A stretch of 64,000 nt of DNA from Hasllibacter halocynthiae (GCF_003003095.1 NZ_PVTT01000001.1:682001-746000), one strand, 5' to 3'. Shown: positions 31,028 through 40,795, counted from the stretch's first letter. The notes: generated by a model from the sequence alone, not told the origin. A program made the numbers and translations.

Positions 31028-31393
31028 TCACGTGCGCGGTTGGTCGGCGCGGCGGCATTCGCCGCCGAGGCCGCGTCGGCCTGCCGGACCGACGATCTGG
31101 ACGTTGAAGATCGCCCCCGCCTGGAACAGGACGAAATCGTGCCTTGCGCCGGCTGGATCGGCCCCTTCGACGTAGAAGTAGCCCCTTTCGCGGGTGACCG
31201 CCCCCTCGATCCGCATGCCGCCCGGGTAGGCGAGGGTTCCGCGCAGGCCGTCGACCGCCACCGTCAGGACGCCTTCGTCGATGGGGCGGACGGGCTTGCC
31301 GACCTCGCCGGTGCGGATGAGGATGTCGCACTCGTACATCTCCGCGGCGGCGACGCCCGGCGCCAGCGCCGCGAGGAGGATGGCGCGGATCAC
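31028..31393 (-). CDS. Small secreted protein of unknown function, coupled to livF (121 aa)
   Basis: The gene begins at GTG 31393, overlapping the livF stop codon by 4 bases, which is strong support for the start. The first residues (IRAILLAALAPGVAAAEM) form a signal peptide. The mature protein of about 100 residues has two cysteines (YECDI, GGECRR) and a beta-rich look (GYFYVEGADP, HDFVLFQAGAIFNVQIVG). I recognise no family. Translational coupling to an ABC ATPase suggests that it works with the Liv transporter. Confidence 0.72.
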   Translation of the reverse strand: MIRAILLAALAPGVAAAEMYECDILIRTGEVGKPVRPIDEGVLTVAVDGLRGTLAYPGGMRIEGAVTRERGYFYVEGADPAGARHDFVLFQAGAIFNVQIVGPAGRRGLGGECRRADQPRT

Positions 31394-32121
31394 CCCCCGA
31401 GGAAGCTGCGCCGCACGTCCGGGTCGGCGAGCAGGGCGGAGCCCGTGTCGGTGTGGCGGTTGCGGCCCTGGACGAGGACGTAGCCGCGGTCGGCGATCTC
31501 GAGGGCCTGGCGGGCGTTCTGCTCGACCATGAGGACGGAGATGCCGGTGCGGGCGACCTCGATGATGCGGTCGAAGAGCTCGTCCATCACGATGGGCGAG
31601 ACGCCGGCGGTGGGCTCGTCGAGCATGAGGACCGACGGCTGCGTCATCAGCGCGCGGCCCACGGCGACCTGCTGGCGCTGGCCGCCCGACAGCTCGCCCG
31701 CGGGCTGGCGCCGCTTGTCGCCGAGCACGGGGAAGAGGTCGTAGACCTGGCTGATCGTCGGGCGGACGTCGTCCCGGCGCAGGAAGGCGCCCATCTCGAG
31801 GTTCTCCTCGACCGAGAGGGCGCGGAAGACGTTGTTGACCTGCGGCACGAAGGCCATCCCCTCGGCCACGCGGGCCTGGGGGGAGAGGGCGGTGATGTCC
31901 TTGCCGTTCAGCGTGACGATCCCGCCGCGCAGGGGGAGCATCCCGAACACGGCCTTCATGGCGGTGGACTTGCCCGCGCCGTTGGGGCCGACGATCACCG
32001 CGATCTCGCCGGGTTTCGTGCCGATGGTGCAGTCGTGCAGGATGTCGGCCGCCCCGTAGCCGCCGGTCATCCCGGCGCCGAGAAGGGCGTAGTCGGTCGC
32101 GGCTGGGGCGGCGTCGAGCAT
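31390..32121 (-). CDS. livF: Branched-chain amino acid type ABC transporter ATP-binding protein LivF
   Basis: A 243-aa ATPase. Walker A is GPNGAGKS at residues 45-52, the signature is LSGGQRQQVAVGRAL, Walker B is VLMLDEPTAG, and the switch histidine is replaced in the usual LivF way by MVEQN. The protein energises uptake together with LivG. The ATG at 32121 is preferred because upstream in-frame codons are non-conserved. It is divergent from the histidine kinase gene, which separates it from livG. Confidence 0.94.
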   Translation of the reverse strand: MLDAAPAATDYALLGAGMTGGYGAADILHDCTIGTKPGEIAVIVGPNGAGKSTAMKAVFGMLPLRGGIVTLNGKDITALSPQARVAEGMAFVPQVNNVFRALSVEENLEMGAFLRRDDVRPTISQVYDLFPVLGDKRRQPAGELSGGQRQQVAVGRALMTQPSVLMLDEPTAGVSPIVMDELFDRIIEVARTGISVLMVEQNARQALEIADRGYVLVQGRNRHTDTGSALLADPDVRRSFLGG

Positions 32122-32242
32122 GGCGGGCCTTCGCGTTGGGCGGCGCGCCCGGTCTGCCCCGGCCCCGCGCGGCTGTCCAGCGGGCCCGCGGTTGCGCCGG
32201 CGCACCGGACGTGATGCTGTGGTGCAGCAGCCGGGGGGCATC

Positions 32243-33298
32243 ATGGACGGGCAGTTTCAGCCGCAGAGCGTGTTCTGGAAGGTATCGGCGGACCTTTTGG
32301 GCGTGAACGACGCGACGGGCCGGTTCCGCCACACGAATCCGGCATGGCGGACCGTGCTCGGCTGGTCCGCCGAGGAGGTCGAGGCGTTCCGCTACGAGGA
32401 TCTTCTACACCCTGACGACGTCGACAGGACGAACGAGGCCTTCGCCGCCCTTCTCGATGGCCGCCCGGTGATGCTGTTCGAGAACAGGTATCGCCACAAG
32501 GACGGCAGCTATCGCTGGCTGTCGTGGAATGCGGTGCCCGAGGGTGACGTCTTCATCTGCTCGGCGCGCGACGTGACGCAGTCGAAGGCGGACGCGGCCT
32601 CGCTCCGCACGCGCGAGGAGGAGGCGCGGCTGCGCGAGCAGTTCGTCGCCGTGCTGGGCCACGACCTGCGCAACCCGCTGACGGCCGTCTCGGCGGCGAT
32701 GCGGCTGCTGTCGCGCGAGGTCCAGTCGGAGCGCGGGACCGAGCTGATCCGCATGACGACGGAGGCGGCGGACCGCATGGCGGCGCTGATCGGCGACGTG
32801 CTCGACTTGGCCCGCACGCGCCTTGGCGAGGGGATCGAGCTGGCCCGCCAGGAGGTCGCCGACCTCGAGGCGGTGATCGACAAGGTCGTCGACGAGACCG
32901 CGCTGTCCTACCCGGGCATCACGATCGAGCGATCCTACGACCTGGGCGGGCCCTACCTGTGCGATCCGGGGCGGCTCGGGCAGCTCGTCTCGAACCTGGT
33001 GTCGAACGCGGTCACGCATGGCGGGACGGACCGGCCCATCCGCATCGAGGCGCGCGACGACGGCACGGACCTGCACCTCAGCGTGGCGAACGAGGGCGAG
33101 GCGATCCCCGAGGACAAGCTTCCGCTGCTGTTCGAGCCCTTCGCGCGGGGCGACGGCAGGGCCTCGCAGAACGGGCTGGGGCTGGGGCTGTTCATCGCCC
33201 GGCAGATCGCGCGGGGACATGGCGGCGAGCTGACGGTCGCCTCGGACGACGACCGGACCGTGTTCGCCCTGCGGATGCCCGCGCGGCACCCGTCCTGA
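32243..33298 (+). CDS. PAS-domain sensor histidine kinase (orphan)
   Basis: A 351-aa protein with no predicted membrane segment. A PAS domain covers about residues 10-112 (NPAWRTVLGWSAEEVEAF, then YRHKDGSYRWLSW). The HisKA helix has the phospho-acceptor His140 in LGHDLRNPL. The ATPase domain shows the N-box around Asn255 (NLVSNAVTHGG), FEPFARGD and the G2 loop GLGLGLFIARQI. No response regulator gene adjoins it, so it is an orphan cytoplasmic kinase. It lies on the strand opposite to the flanking liv genes and splits livG from livF. Confidence 0.9.
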   Translation: MDGQFQPQSVFWKVSADLLGVNDATGRFRHTNPAWRTVLGWSAEEVEAFRYEDLLHPDDVDRTNEAFAALLDGRPVMLFENRYRHKDGSYRWLSWNAVPEGDVFICSARDVTQSKADAASLRTREEEARLREQFVAVLGHDLRNPLTAVSAAMRLLSREVQSERGTELIRMTTEAADRMAALIGDVLDLARTRLGEGIELARQEVADLEAVIDKVVDETALSYPGITIERSYDLGGPYLCDPGRLGQLVSNLVSNAVTHGGTDRPIRIEARDDGTDLHLSVANEGEAIPEDKLPLLFEPFARGDGRASQNGLGLGLFIARQIARGHGGELTVASDDDRTVFALRMPARHPS

Positions 33299-33309
33299 TC
33301 GGGCGAGGC

Positions 33310-34083
33310 CTAGCCGGCCTTGTTCTTCAGGCCGGTGCCCAGGTAGGCCTCGACGACCTGCTCGTTCGCCTTGACCTCGGCCATGGTGCCGGTCGCGAGG
33401 ACGCGCCCCTCAGCCATGACGATGACCGGATCGCAGAGGCGGCCGATGAAGTCCATGTCGTGCTCGATCATGCAGAAGGTGTAGCCCCGCTCGCGGTTGA
33501 GGCGCTGGATCGCGTCGCCGATCGTCCCGAGGAGGGTGCGGTTCACGCCCGCGCCGACCTCGTCGAGGAAGACGATGCGCGCCTCGGTCATCATCGTGCG
33601 CCCGAGCTCGAGCAGCTTCTTCTGCCCGCCGGAGAGGTTGCCGGCCTTCTCGTCCGCGAGATGCGAGACGGTGAGGAAGTCGAGCACCTCGTCCGCGCGG
33701 GCGGCGAGCGCGCGCTCCTCCTCGCGGATGGCGGCGCGGCGGGTCCAGGCGGACCAGATCGATTCGCCCGTCTGGCCGCCTGGGACCATCATCAGGTTCT
33801 CGCGCACGGTCATGGTCGGGAACTCGTGCGCGATCTGGAACGTCCGCAGGAGGCCGAGGTGGAAGAGCTCGTGGGGCGGCAGGCCGGTGATGTCATCGCC
33901 CCCCATCAGGACGCGGCCCGAGGTCGGCGCATGGACCCCGGCGACGCAGTTGAAGAGGGTGGTCTTGCCGGCGCCGTTGGGCCCCACGAGGCCCGTGATC
34001 GAGCCCTCCGCGATCTCCAGCGTGGCGCCGTCGACGGCATGGAAGCCGCCGAAGGACTTCACGAGGTTCTCGACGCGGATCAT
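33310..34083 (-). CDS. livG: Branched-chain amino acid type ABC transporter ATP-binding protein LivG
   Basis: A 257-aa ATPase with Walker A GPNGAGKT at 34-41, signature LSGGQKKLLELGR, Walker B IVFLDEVGAGVN and switch region CMIEHDMDF. The C-terminal VVEAYLGTG is typical of LivG. The D-loop region reads EVGAGVN instead of the more common EPxAGLN, a modest variation. It is convergent with the histidine kinase gene, 11 bp away, and follows the binding-protein gene by 77 bp. Confidence 0.94.
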   Translation of the reverse strand: MIRVENLVKSFGGFHAVDGATLEIAEGSITGLVGPNGAGKTTLFNCVAGVHAPTSGRVLMGGDDITGLPPHELFHLGLLRTFQIAHEFPTMTVRENLMMVPGGQTGESIWSAWTRRAAIREEERALAARADEVLDFLTVSHLADEKAGNLSGGQKKLLELGRTMMTEARIVFLDEVGAGVNRTLLGTIGDAIQRLNRERGYTFCMIEHDMDFIGRLCDPVIVMAEGRVLATGTMAEVKANEQVVEAYLGTGLKNKAG

Positions 34084-34160
34084 GGGCGTGGCTCCAGGGT
34101 TCGGGCGGGGCGGCGGGACGCCAGGAGGGGCGGGCGCCGGGTGCGCCCGCCCGGGATGGC

Positions 34161-35351
34161 TCAGCGGTAGCCGACGACCTCGAGGCTGCCGTCCACGACC
34201 TCGTACTCGGCGTAGCTGCCGGCGGCCTCGCCGGGATCGACCAGCTCGACGCCGGAGGCGCCGACATAGTCCACCTCGCCCCCATCGGCGATGATCTGCA
34301 GCGCGCGCGACAGGTCGCCGGGAAGGATGGCCTCGCCCGGGGCGTTGGCGACATCCATGATCCCACCCGCGTAGTCGGCCGGATCGGCCGAGCCGGCGGC
34401 CGCCATGGCCAGGAGGATCAGCGCGGCGGCGTCGTAGGATTCGCCGGCGTAGACGGAGGTGCCGTCGATCCCCTCGGCCTCGGCCATGTCGGCGAAGACG
34501 GCGCCGCCCTCGTTCTCGCTGCCGGGCGCGGTGCCGACGCTGCCGGCGATGTCCTCGCCGAAGGCGTCGGTCAGGTTGTCGCCGATCATGCCGTCGCCGA
34601 AGGCGAACATGTCGAACGCCCCGGTGTCGAGCGCGCCGCGCACGATCCCGGCGCCGCCCTGGTCCACGTAGCCGAGCACAACGAGCGCGTCGCCACCCGC
34701 AGAAGCCAGCGCGCCCACCTCGGCCGCGTAGTCGGCCTTGCCGTCCTCGTGCGCGGTGTTGAGGGTGACGGTGCCGCCCATCCCCTCGAACGCGCCGGCG
34801 AAGGCGTCCGAGAAGCCCTTGCCGTAGTCGTTGTTGGTGTAGGTCACGGCGACGTCCTCGATCCCCTTCTCCATGAGGATCTGGGCCAGCACCTCGCCCT
34901 GGCGGGCGTCGGATGGCGCGGTGCGGAAGAAGAGGCCGTTGTCCTCGATCCCCGTGAGGCCCGGCGAGGTCGCCGCGGGCGAGATCATCACCATCCCGTT
35001 CGGCACCGCCACGTTGGTCAGCGTCGCCGTCGTCACGCCCGAGCAGTCGGCGCCCATGATGCCGGACACGCGGTCGCTGTTGACCATCCGCTCGGCCGCG
35101 GTGGTGGCGGCGCCGGCGTCGATGCAGGTGGCGTCGGCGCGCACGGGCTCGACCGTGCGGCCGCCGAGGAAGTTCTCGTCGCCGCTGACCTCGGAGAGGG
35201 CCAGCTCGGCGCCGGAGGCCATGGCGGGCGTCAGGCTCTCGATCGGGCCGGTGAAGCTGAGCAGCACGCCGATCCTGACCGGATCCTCCTGGGCGTGCGC
35301 GGCACCCGCGAGAAGGGCCGCCGCGGCGGCGGAGGCGAGGAACTTGTTCAT
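34161..35351 (-). CDS. Liv-type periplasmic substrate-binding protein
   Basis: A 396-aa exported protein of the Leu/Ile/Val-binding (type 1 periplasmic) family. The signal peptide is MNKFLASAAAAALLAGAAHA. The mature start DPVRIGVLLSFTGPIESLTP is the family's ligand-binding opening, followed by GADCSGVTTAT and TYTNNDYGKGFSDAF. A cysteine pair in ATCID and GADCS may be disulfide-linked. GGGAGA precedes the ATG at 35351. It delivers substrate to LivHM; branched-chain amino acids are the default guess, but short amides or polar amino acids are possible. Confidence 0.92.
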   Translation of the reverse strand: MNKFLASAAAAALLAGAAHAQEDPVRIGVLLSFTGPIESLTPAMASGAELALSEVSGDENFLGGRTVEPVRADATCIDAGAATTAAERMVNSDRVSGIMGADCSGVTTATLTNVAVPNGMVMISPAATSPGLTGIEDNGLFFRTAPSDARQGEVLAQILMEKGIEDVAVTYTNNDYGKGFSDAFAGAFEGMGGTVTLNTAHEDGKADYAAEVGALASAGGDALVVLGYVDQGGAGIVRGALDTGAFDMFAFGDGMIGDNLTDAFGEDIAGSVGTAPGSENEGGAVFADMAEAEGIDGTSVYAGESYDAAALILLAMAAAGSADPADYAGGIMDVANAPGEAILPGDLSRALQIIADGGEVDYVGASGVELVDPGEAAGSYAEYEVVDGSLEVVGYR

Positions 35352-35421
35352 GTGGTGGTCTCCCTGAAGGAACGTTGTCCTGGCCTGGGACGATACAGCG
35401 AAGGGCGCCGGGGGCAACGCC

Positions 35422-36432
35422 CTAGCCGCGAAGCCCCGGCCCCCGCGCCGCCTGGGCGCCGCGTTCGCGGTAGGGGGTGGTGCCGTATTGGGCGCGGTAG
35501 CACTTGGAGAAGTGGGAGGGGGATGCGAAGCCGGATGCCAGGGCGACCTCGATCACCGGCATCTCCGTCTGCATCAGGAGGTTGCGCGCCTTCTGCAGCC
35601 GCATCTCCATGTAGTAGCGCTTGGGCGAGCGGCTGAGGTAGCGGCGGAAGAGACGTTCGAGCTGGCGGGTCGACATGCCGACGTCGCGCGCGAGGACGGA
35701 AGGGGAGATCGGCTCCTCCAGGTTCTCCTCCATGCGGCGGACGACGTCGGAGAGACGGGGGTGGCGCACGCCGATGCGGGTCGGGATGGACAGGCGCTGC
35801 GTGTCCTCGGCCGTGCGTATCGAGGAGTAGACGAGCTGGTCGGCGACCGCGCCCACCAGCCCCTCGCCGTGGTCCTCGGCGATCAGCTTCAGCATCAGGT
35901 CGATGGAGGCGGTGCCGCCCGCCGTGGTGATGCGGGGGCCGTCGACGACGAAGACCTGCTTGGTCAGGTCGGTTCCGGGGAACGCCTCGGCGAAGCTGTC
36001 GTGGTTCTCCCAGTGGATGGTGGCGCGGCGCCCTTCGAGGAGGCCCGCCGCGGCGAGCGCGTGCCCCGCGGTGCAGAGCCCGCCGAGGACGGGGCCCTTG
36101 CGCGCCTCGCGCCGGAGCCATGCGAGGAGGCGCCCGGAGGTGTTGCGCTGCACGTCGAGGCCGCCGCAGAGGAACACGGCGTCGTCGCGCCCGACCTCGC
36201 CCAGGTCGCCGTCCACGCCGACGACCACGCCGTTCGAGCAGGCCACCGTCCCGCCGCCCTCGGACCGGACGGACCAGGCGTAGAGGTCGCGGCCGGCCAC
36301 CCGGTTCGCGATCCGCAGCGCCTCGACCGCGGCGGCGAAGCAGAGCATCGTGAACTCCGGCAGCAGGACGAAGACGAAGCGCCGGGGGCGGGCGGGGGCT
36401 TCGACGGGGACGCGCTGGGGTGCGATGGCCAT
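35422..36432 (-). CDS. GlxA-family (DJ-1/AraC) transcriptional regulator
   Basis: A 336-aa regulator. The N-terminal DJ-1/PfpI-like domain (about 17-195) contains [11 protein letters not shown] and [19 protein letters not shown] with the nucleophile-elbow cysteine. The AraC double HTH (about 235-325) reads [21 protein letters not shown] and [19 protein letters not shown]. Members of this family control choline, glycine betaine, carnitine or arginine catabolism. It lies 70 bp upstream of the Liv binding-protein gene in the same orientation, so it may regulate the transporter. No catabolic enzymes are beside it to identify the effector. Confidence 0.9.
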   Translation of the reverse strand: MAIAPQRVPVEAPARPRRFVFVLLPEFTMLCFAAAVEALRIANRVAGRDLYAWSVRSEGGGTVACSNGVVVGVDGDLGEVGRDDAVFLCGGLDVQRNTSGRLLAWLRREARKGPVLGGLCTAGHALAAAGLLEGRRATIHWENHDSFAEAFPGTDLTKQVFVVDGPRITTAGGTASIDLMLKLIAEDHGEGLVGAVADQLVYSSIRTAEDTQRLSIPTRIGVRHPRLSDVVRRMEENLEEPISPSVLARDVGMSTRQLERLFRRYLSRSPKRYYMEMRLQKARNLLMQTEMPVIEVALASGFASPSHFSKCYRAQYGTTPYRERGAQAARGPGLRG

Positions 36433-36575
36433 GGCGGGGACCGGCTGTGATGTCCCCGCGCCGTGGCAGGAAGCGACCCCCGAGGCAATCCCGCCTTTCC
36501 GCCGCGGCGCGGCGATGGTATGCGCCGCGACCGGGAAGGACCCCGGCGGCCGTGCCGGGGCAGGAGGATGACGAG

Positions 36576-37943
36576 ATGGCCGATTGGACCCCGCAGGACT
36601 GGCGCGCGAAGCCCCGGGTACAGATGCCCGACTATGCGGACGGCGAGGAACTGGCCGCGGTCGAGGCCCGGCTGCGGCGGTACCCCCCCCTCGTCTTCGC
36701 GGGCGAGGCGCGGCGGCTGCGCGCGCGCCTCGCCGAGGCCGCGCGGGGGGAGGCGTTCCTCCTACAGGGGGGCGACTGCGCGGAGAGCTTCGAGGAGTTC
36801 AGCGCCGACGGCATCCGCGACACGTTCAAGGTCATGCTGCAGATGGCGATGGTGCTGACCTGGGGCGCCAAGGTGCCCGTGGTGAAGGTCGGCCGGATGG
36901 CGGGCCAGTTCGCCAAGCCCCGCAGCGCGCCCACGGAGACGAAGGGCGGGGTCGAGCTGCCCTCCTACCGGGGCGACATCGTCAACGATCTGGACTTCAC
37001 CCCCGAGGCCCGCGTTCCCGACCCCGGTCGGATGCTGCGCGCCTACACGCAGGCCGCGGCGACGCTGAACCTGATCCGGGCCTTCAGCACCGGCGGCTTC
37101 GCGGACGTCCACAAGGTCCACCAGTGGACGCTGGGATTCACCGAAGGCGAGGGGGCCGAGCGCTACCGCGAGATCGCCGAGCGGATCAGCGACACGCTGG
37201 ACTTCATGAACGCGGCCGGGGTCTCGGCCGACGCCGCCCACACGCTGCAGTCGGTGGACTTCTACACCTCGCACGAGGCGCTGCTGCTCGAGTACGAGGA
37301 GGCGCTGTGCCGGGTCGATTCGACCACGGGCAAGTGGCTGGCCGGGTCCGGGCACATGATCTGGATCGGCGACCGGACGCGCCAGCCGGACGGCGCCCAT
37401 GTCGAGTTCTGCCGCGGCGTGCAGAACCCTATCGGCCTGAAGTGCGGGCCGTCCATGACGGCGGGGCACCTGAAGTCGCTGATGCGGACGCTCAACCCCG
37501 AGAACGAGGCCGGGCGCCTCACGCTGATCGCGCGCTTCGGCGCCGGGGCGGTGGGCGAGCATCTGCCCCGTCTGGTCCAGGCCGTCCGCGAGGAAGGGGC
37601 CGAGGTGCTCTGGACCTGCGACGCGATGCACGGGAACACGATCAAGTCTGCCTCGGGCTACAAGACCCGCCCGTTCGAGAGCGTCCTGCGCGAGGTGCGC
37701 GAGTTCTTCCAGGTCCATGCCGCGGAAGGCACCGTGCCGGGCGGGGTGCACTTCGAGATGACGGGCGGCGACGTGACCGAGTGCACGGGCGGGGTCCGCG
37801 CCGTCACGGACGAGGACCTGGGCAGCCGCTACCACACGGCTTGCGATCCGCGCCTCAACGCCTCGCAGTCGCTGGAGCTGGCCTTCCTCGTCGCGGAGGA
37901 GCTGTCGGCGCGGCGGGCCGAGGCGCTGTCCAAGGCGGGCTGA
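36576..37943 (+). CDS. aroG: Class II 3-deoxy-7-phosphoheptulonate synthase
   Basis: A 455-aa plant-type (class II) DAHP synthase, the first step of the shikimate pathway, condensing PEP with erythrose 4-phosphate. Conserved blocks: [26 protein letters not shown] with the metal-binding cysteine, [32 protein letters not shown] and [18 protein letters not shown]. The ATG at 36576 has AGGAGGATGACG upstream. A CCCCGGC/GCCGGGG hairpin (36541-36560) stands just before the ribosome site and might influence translation. It is divergent from the GlxA-type regulator. Confidence 0.95.
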   Translation: MADWTPQDWRAKPRVQMPDYADGEELAAVEARLRRYPPLVFAGEARRLRARLAEAARGEAFLLQGGDCAESFEEFSADGIRDTFKVMLQMAMVLTWGAKVPVVKVGRMAGQFAKPRSAPTETKGGVELPSYRGDIVNDLDFTPEARVPDPGRMLRAYTQAAATLNLIRAFSTGGFADVHKVHQWTLGFTEGEGAERYREIAERISDTLDFMNAAGVSADAAHTLQSVDFYTSHEALLLEYEEALCRVDSTTGKWLAGSGHMIWIGDRTRQPDGAHVEFCRGVQNPIGLKCGPSMTAGHLKSLMRTLNPENEAGRLTLIARFGAGAVGEHLPRLVQAVREEGAEVLWTCDAMHGNTIKSASGYKTRPFESVLREVREFFQVHAAEGTVPGGVHFEMTGGDVTECTGGVRAVTDEDLGSRYHTACDPRLNASQSLELAFLVAEELSARRAEALSKAG

Positions 37944-37952
37944 AGGCGGGGG

Positions 37953-38567
37953 CTAGTCCTTCACCAGCGTCAGCTTGGGGGGGCGCGCCCCGGCCTCGGG
38001 CGGGATCTCGGCGAAGGACGCGCCGAGGTCGTGCCGCCGCTCGCCGGTGAAGAGGTCGGTGCGCGCCACACCCCGCAGGCGGAGGCGCGTCGGCGCGTCC
38101 GCGGCGCCGCCGGGTGCCACGAGGCATCCGATGGCCCGCGTGGCGTCCCCGAGATCCGACCGCAGGGGGGCGAGGATCATGCGGGCCGGGCCGAACCCGT
38201 CGCGCAGGACGTCGAGGTCGAGACGCTCGGGGCCCGCGAACACGGCGTCGACCGCGCCGCCGAGGGCGCGCCGCTCCTCCGGGGCGAAGAGGGCGGTGAA
38301 GGGCAGGCCGCGCACCTCCATGCCCATGGCCTCGACGAGGTGGAGCCCGCCGAGGCGGATGCGAGCGAGCGAGCCGGTGATCCGTTCGAGGATGAAGGTC
38401 TGGTCGAGCGCGCCGAGCAGCCCGCGGGGGTCGATCTCGGAGCGCAGGGGCATCATGCGGCCGCGTCGCAGCCCCTCCCAGTAGGCGAGGACCTCGTCGC
38501 AGGGCCCGAACATGCCGCCGCCGGAGGGCGGGCGCAGCGGAACGACCCGGTCGTCCTGTCCGTCCAT
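37953..38567 (-). CDS. PAS-domain (PAS_5-like) protein
   Basis: A 204-aa protein resembling the PAS_5 family common in Rhodobacterales and Rhizobiales. YWEGLRRGRMMPLRSEIDPRG and ITGSLARIRLGGLHLVEAMG are the family's typical core, with the conserved arginine/PxRxxIDP pattern. It has no output domain, and its function is unknown; relatives are thought to be cytoplasmic sensors. GGGAGGATCGGGT precedes the ATG at 38567. It ends 9 bp from aroG and is divergent from gmk. Confidence 0.82.
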   Translation of the reverse strand: MDGQDDRVVPLRPPSGGGMFGPCDEVLAYWEGLRRGRMMPLRSEIDPRGLLGALDQTFILERITGSLARIRLGGLHLVEAMGMEVRGLPFTALFAPEERRALGGAVDAVFAGPERLDLDVLRDGFGPARMILAPLRSDLGDATRAIGCLVAPGGAADAPTRLRLRGVARTDLFTGERRHDLGASFAEIPPEAGARPPKLTLVKD

Positions 38568-38602
38568 ACCCGATCCTCCCCCTTGCCGAACGTCGGGACG
38601 AC

Positions 38603-38624
38603 ATGTCCCTCGGGTGGGGGACAT
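38603..38624. repeat. Perfect 7-bp inverted repeat upstream of the PAS gene
   Basis: ATGTCCC (38603-38609) and GGGACAT (38618-38624) are separated by 8 bases. The dyad lies 36 bp before the PAS gene start in the gap it shares with gmk, a plausible operator or leader hairpin. An overlapping GGGAC/GTCCC pair lies immediately to its left. Confidence 0.4.
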
Positions 38625-38747
38625 AGCCGAAACCCGCGTGCCGGGCATCAGGATTCGGCAGAATAGGTAAACTTCGGTGCGAATGCCCCGCACGCTTGAC
38701 CGCGCCGGGCGCAGGCGGCATCGCGCGACGCGGACGGGGAGGGACGC

Positions 38748-39395
38748 ATGACCACCAGGCGGCGCGGGCTGCTCATCATCCTCAGCTCGCCCTCGGGGGC
38801 GGGAAAATCCACGCTGGCGCGGCGGTTGCGCGCCTGGGACCCCTCCATCGCCTTCTCGATCAGCGCGACGACGCGCGCGCCGCGACCCGGCGAGGTTCCG
38901 GGGCGGGACTACGACTTCCGCTCGGAGGAGGAATTCGTCCGCATGGTCGAGGCGGGCGAGATGCTGGAGCACGCGGTCGTCTTCGGCCGGCGCTACGGCA
39001 GCCCGGCCGCACCCGTGGCCCTGGCGCTGAGCGAAGGACGGGACGTCCTGTTCGACATCGACTGGCAGGGCGGGCAGCAGGTCCGCAACAGCGCGCTGGC
39101 CAAGGACGTGGTCAGCATCTTCGTCCTCCCCCCCTCGATCCGCGAGCTGGAGCGGCGGCTGACCGGCCGGGGCCAGGACGCGCCGGAGGTGATCGCCCGC
39201 CGCATGGCCCGCTCGCGCGACGAGATCAGCCACTGGGCCGAGTACGACTACGTCCTGATGAACGACGACCTGGACCGCTGCGCGGCCGAGATCGAGGCCA
39301 TCGTGACGGCCGAGCGGCTGCGCCGCGACCGCCAGATCGCCCTGGCGGAGGTCGTCCGGGACCTCAACGCCGAGTTCGAGGAGATGACAGCATGA
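38748..39395 (+). CDS. gmk: Guanylate kinase
   Basis: A 215-aa enzyme converting GMP to GDP with ATP. The P-loop [10 protein letters not shown] is at residues 13-22. The GMP-binding region reads [19 protein letters not shown], and [11 protein letters not shown] and [18 protein letters not shown] are typical. GGGGAGGG precedes the ATG. The stop overlaps the next gene by 4 bases, coupling it to the gamma-carbonic-anhydrase-like protein. Confidence 0.96.
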   Translation: MTTRRRGLLIILSSPSGAGKSTLARRLRAWDPSIAFSISATTRAPRPGEVPGRDYDFRSEEEFVRMVEAGEMLEHAVVFGRRYGSPAAPVALALSEGRDVLFDIDWQGGQQVRNSALAKDVVSIFVLPPSIRELERRLTGRGQDAPEVIARRMARSRDEISHWAEYDYVLMNDDLDRCAAEIEAIVTAERLRRDRQIALAEVVRDLNAEFEEMTA

Positions 39396-39919
39396 TCTAC
39401 GCCCTGGGGAAGACGGCGCCGAAGATCCATCCCGACGCCTGGATCGCGCCCGACGCGAACATCATCGGCGACGTGGTGGTCGAGGCCGGCGCGAGCGTCT
39501 GGTTCGGCACCACGATCCGCGGCGACAACGAGCGGATCACCGTGGGCGCCGGCTCGAACGTGCAGGAGGGGTGCGTCCTTCACACCGACATGGGCTTTCC
39601 GCTGGTGATCGGGCCGGACTGCACGGTCGGGCACGGGGCGATCCTGCACGGGTGCACGCTGGCGGACACGGTGCTGGTCGGCATGGGGGCGACGGTCCTG
39701 AACGGGGCGGTGGTCGGGCGGCTGTCGCTGGTCGGGGCGGGGGCGCTGCTGACCGAGGGGAAGACCTTCGGGGAGCGCAGCCTGATCGTCGGCGCGCCGG
39801 CCAAGGTGGCGCGGGCGCTGGACGGGGACGCGGCGAAGATGCTGGCGGCCAGCGCGGCCCATTACCGCGAGAACGCCGCCCGATTCCGCGACGGCCTGGC
39901 GCCCGTTCGGGACCGGTAG
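39392..39919 (+). CDS. Gamma-carbonic anhydrase family protein
   Basis: A 175-aa left-handed beta-helix protein of the YrdA/CaiE type. Hexapeptide repeats run through most of the chain. [20 protein letters not shown] and the histidine motifs LHTDMG and [12 protein letters not shown] supply the metal ligands. Close relatives bind zinc or iron but often show little carbonic anhydrase activity, so the exact reaction is open. The C-terminal helix ([17 protein letters not shown]) is also typical. Confidence 0.9.
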   Translation: MIYALGKTAPKIHPDAWIAPDANIIGDVVVEAGASVWFGTTIRGDNERITVGAGSNVQEGCVLHTDMGFPLVIGPDCTVGHGAILHGCTLADTVLVGMGATVLNGAVVGRLSLVGAGALLTEGKTFGERSLIVGAPAKVARALDGDAAKMLAASAAHYRENAARFRDGLAPVRDR

Positions 39920-40122
39920 GCGCGGGCGGGGGTGTGGCGGGGATGCCACGCTCTCGCGACTGAAACCTTGTGGCCGGAACCCCTGCCGTTCTTGAGGTTT
40001 GAGGTGCGAGGGTGGCGAGACTGCGCCTATGTTGGGACGGTCTTGCATCCGAGGGGTTCGACAACCAAGCGAGTCCCGATAGCTGGGTTCAGGCAACGAA
40101 GCGCTAAGGAGGCGCGAATACT

Positions 40123-40776
40123 ATGAAGAAGCTCGCAACTGCGACGGTCCTGTCGGCGTCGGTCGCCATGCCCGCGCTGGCCGGTGGCCTCGACCAGCCG
40201 GTCATCGCCCCGGTGATCGTGCCCCCCGCGCCGATCGCCTACGCCCCCCAGTGGACCGGTGGCTTCATCGGTGCCTCGGTGGGCTACATCGACAGCGACG
40301 GGAACCTGGTCTCGGTGGTGACGGACGCCGACGGAGGGACGACCGAAGTCAACGACGTCGACCTGTCCGGCGACGGCCTGACCTACGGCCTGCGCGCCGG
40401 TTACGACTACCAGTTCCGCAACGGCGCGGTCCTCGGCGGCGTGCTGCAGTACGACCGTCTCGACCTCGACATCGGCATCTCGGATGAGCAGGTGGACATT
40501 GACGAGAGCGCCAACTCGGTCCTCCGGGCGGGTCTGCGCGGCGGCTACGGCGCCGGCGCCAACCTGTTCTACCTGACCGGTGGCTGGGCGCGCCTCGACA
40601 CCGACGTCAGCGGCGACGGCGACGGCTACTTCGCCGGCCTCGGCTACGAGCGTCTCGTGACGGACAACGTCTCCGTCGGCATCGAGGCCCTCTACCACGA
40701 GTTCGACGATTTCGATAACGCCGACGTCGAAGTCGACGCCACGACCGTGGGCCTGAACGTCAACTACCGCTTCTAA
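40123..40776 (+). CDS. Outer-membrane beta-barrel protein (OmpA-like/porin family)
   Basis: A 217-aa protein with signal peptide MKKLATATVLSASVAMPALA and a proline-rich linker (APVIVPPAPIAYAPQW). It then has alternating aromatic and polar strands of an 8-stranded barrel, ending in VGLNVNYRF with the terminal Phe sorted by BamA. Repeats such as GGFIGASVGYID, LRAGYDYQF and FAGLGYERL match the outer-membrane beta-barrel family. AAGGAGG precedes the ATG. A strong terminator directly follows, so it is monocistronic. I see no clear promoter hexamers in the 203 bp upstream. Confidence 0.9.
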   Translation: MKKLATATVLSASVAMPALAGGLDQPVIAPVIVPPAPIAYAPQWTGGFIGASVGYIDSDGNLVSVVTDADGGTTEVNDVDLSGDGLTYGLRAGYDYQFRNGAVLGGVLQYDRLDLDIGISDEQVDIDESANSVLRAGLRGGYGAGANLFYLTGGWARLDTDVSGDGDGYFAGLGYERLVTDNVSVGIEALYHEFDDFDNADVEVDATTVGLNVNYRF

Positions 40777-40795
40777 GGACCGGTAGTCGAAGAAG

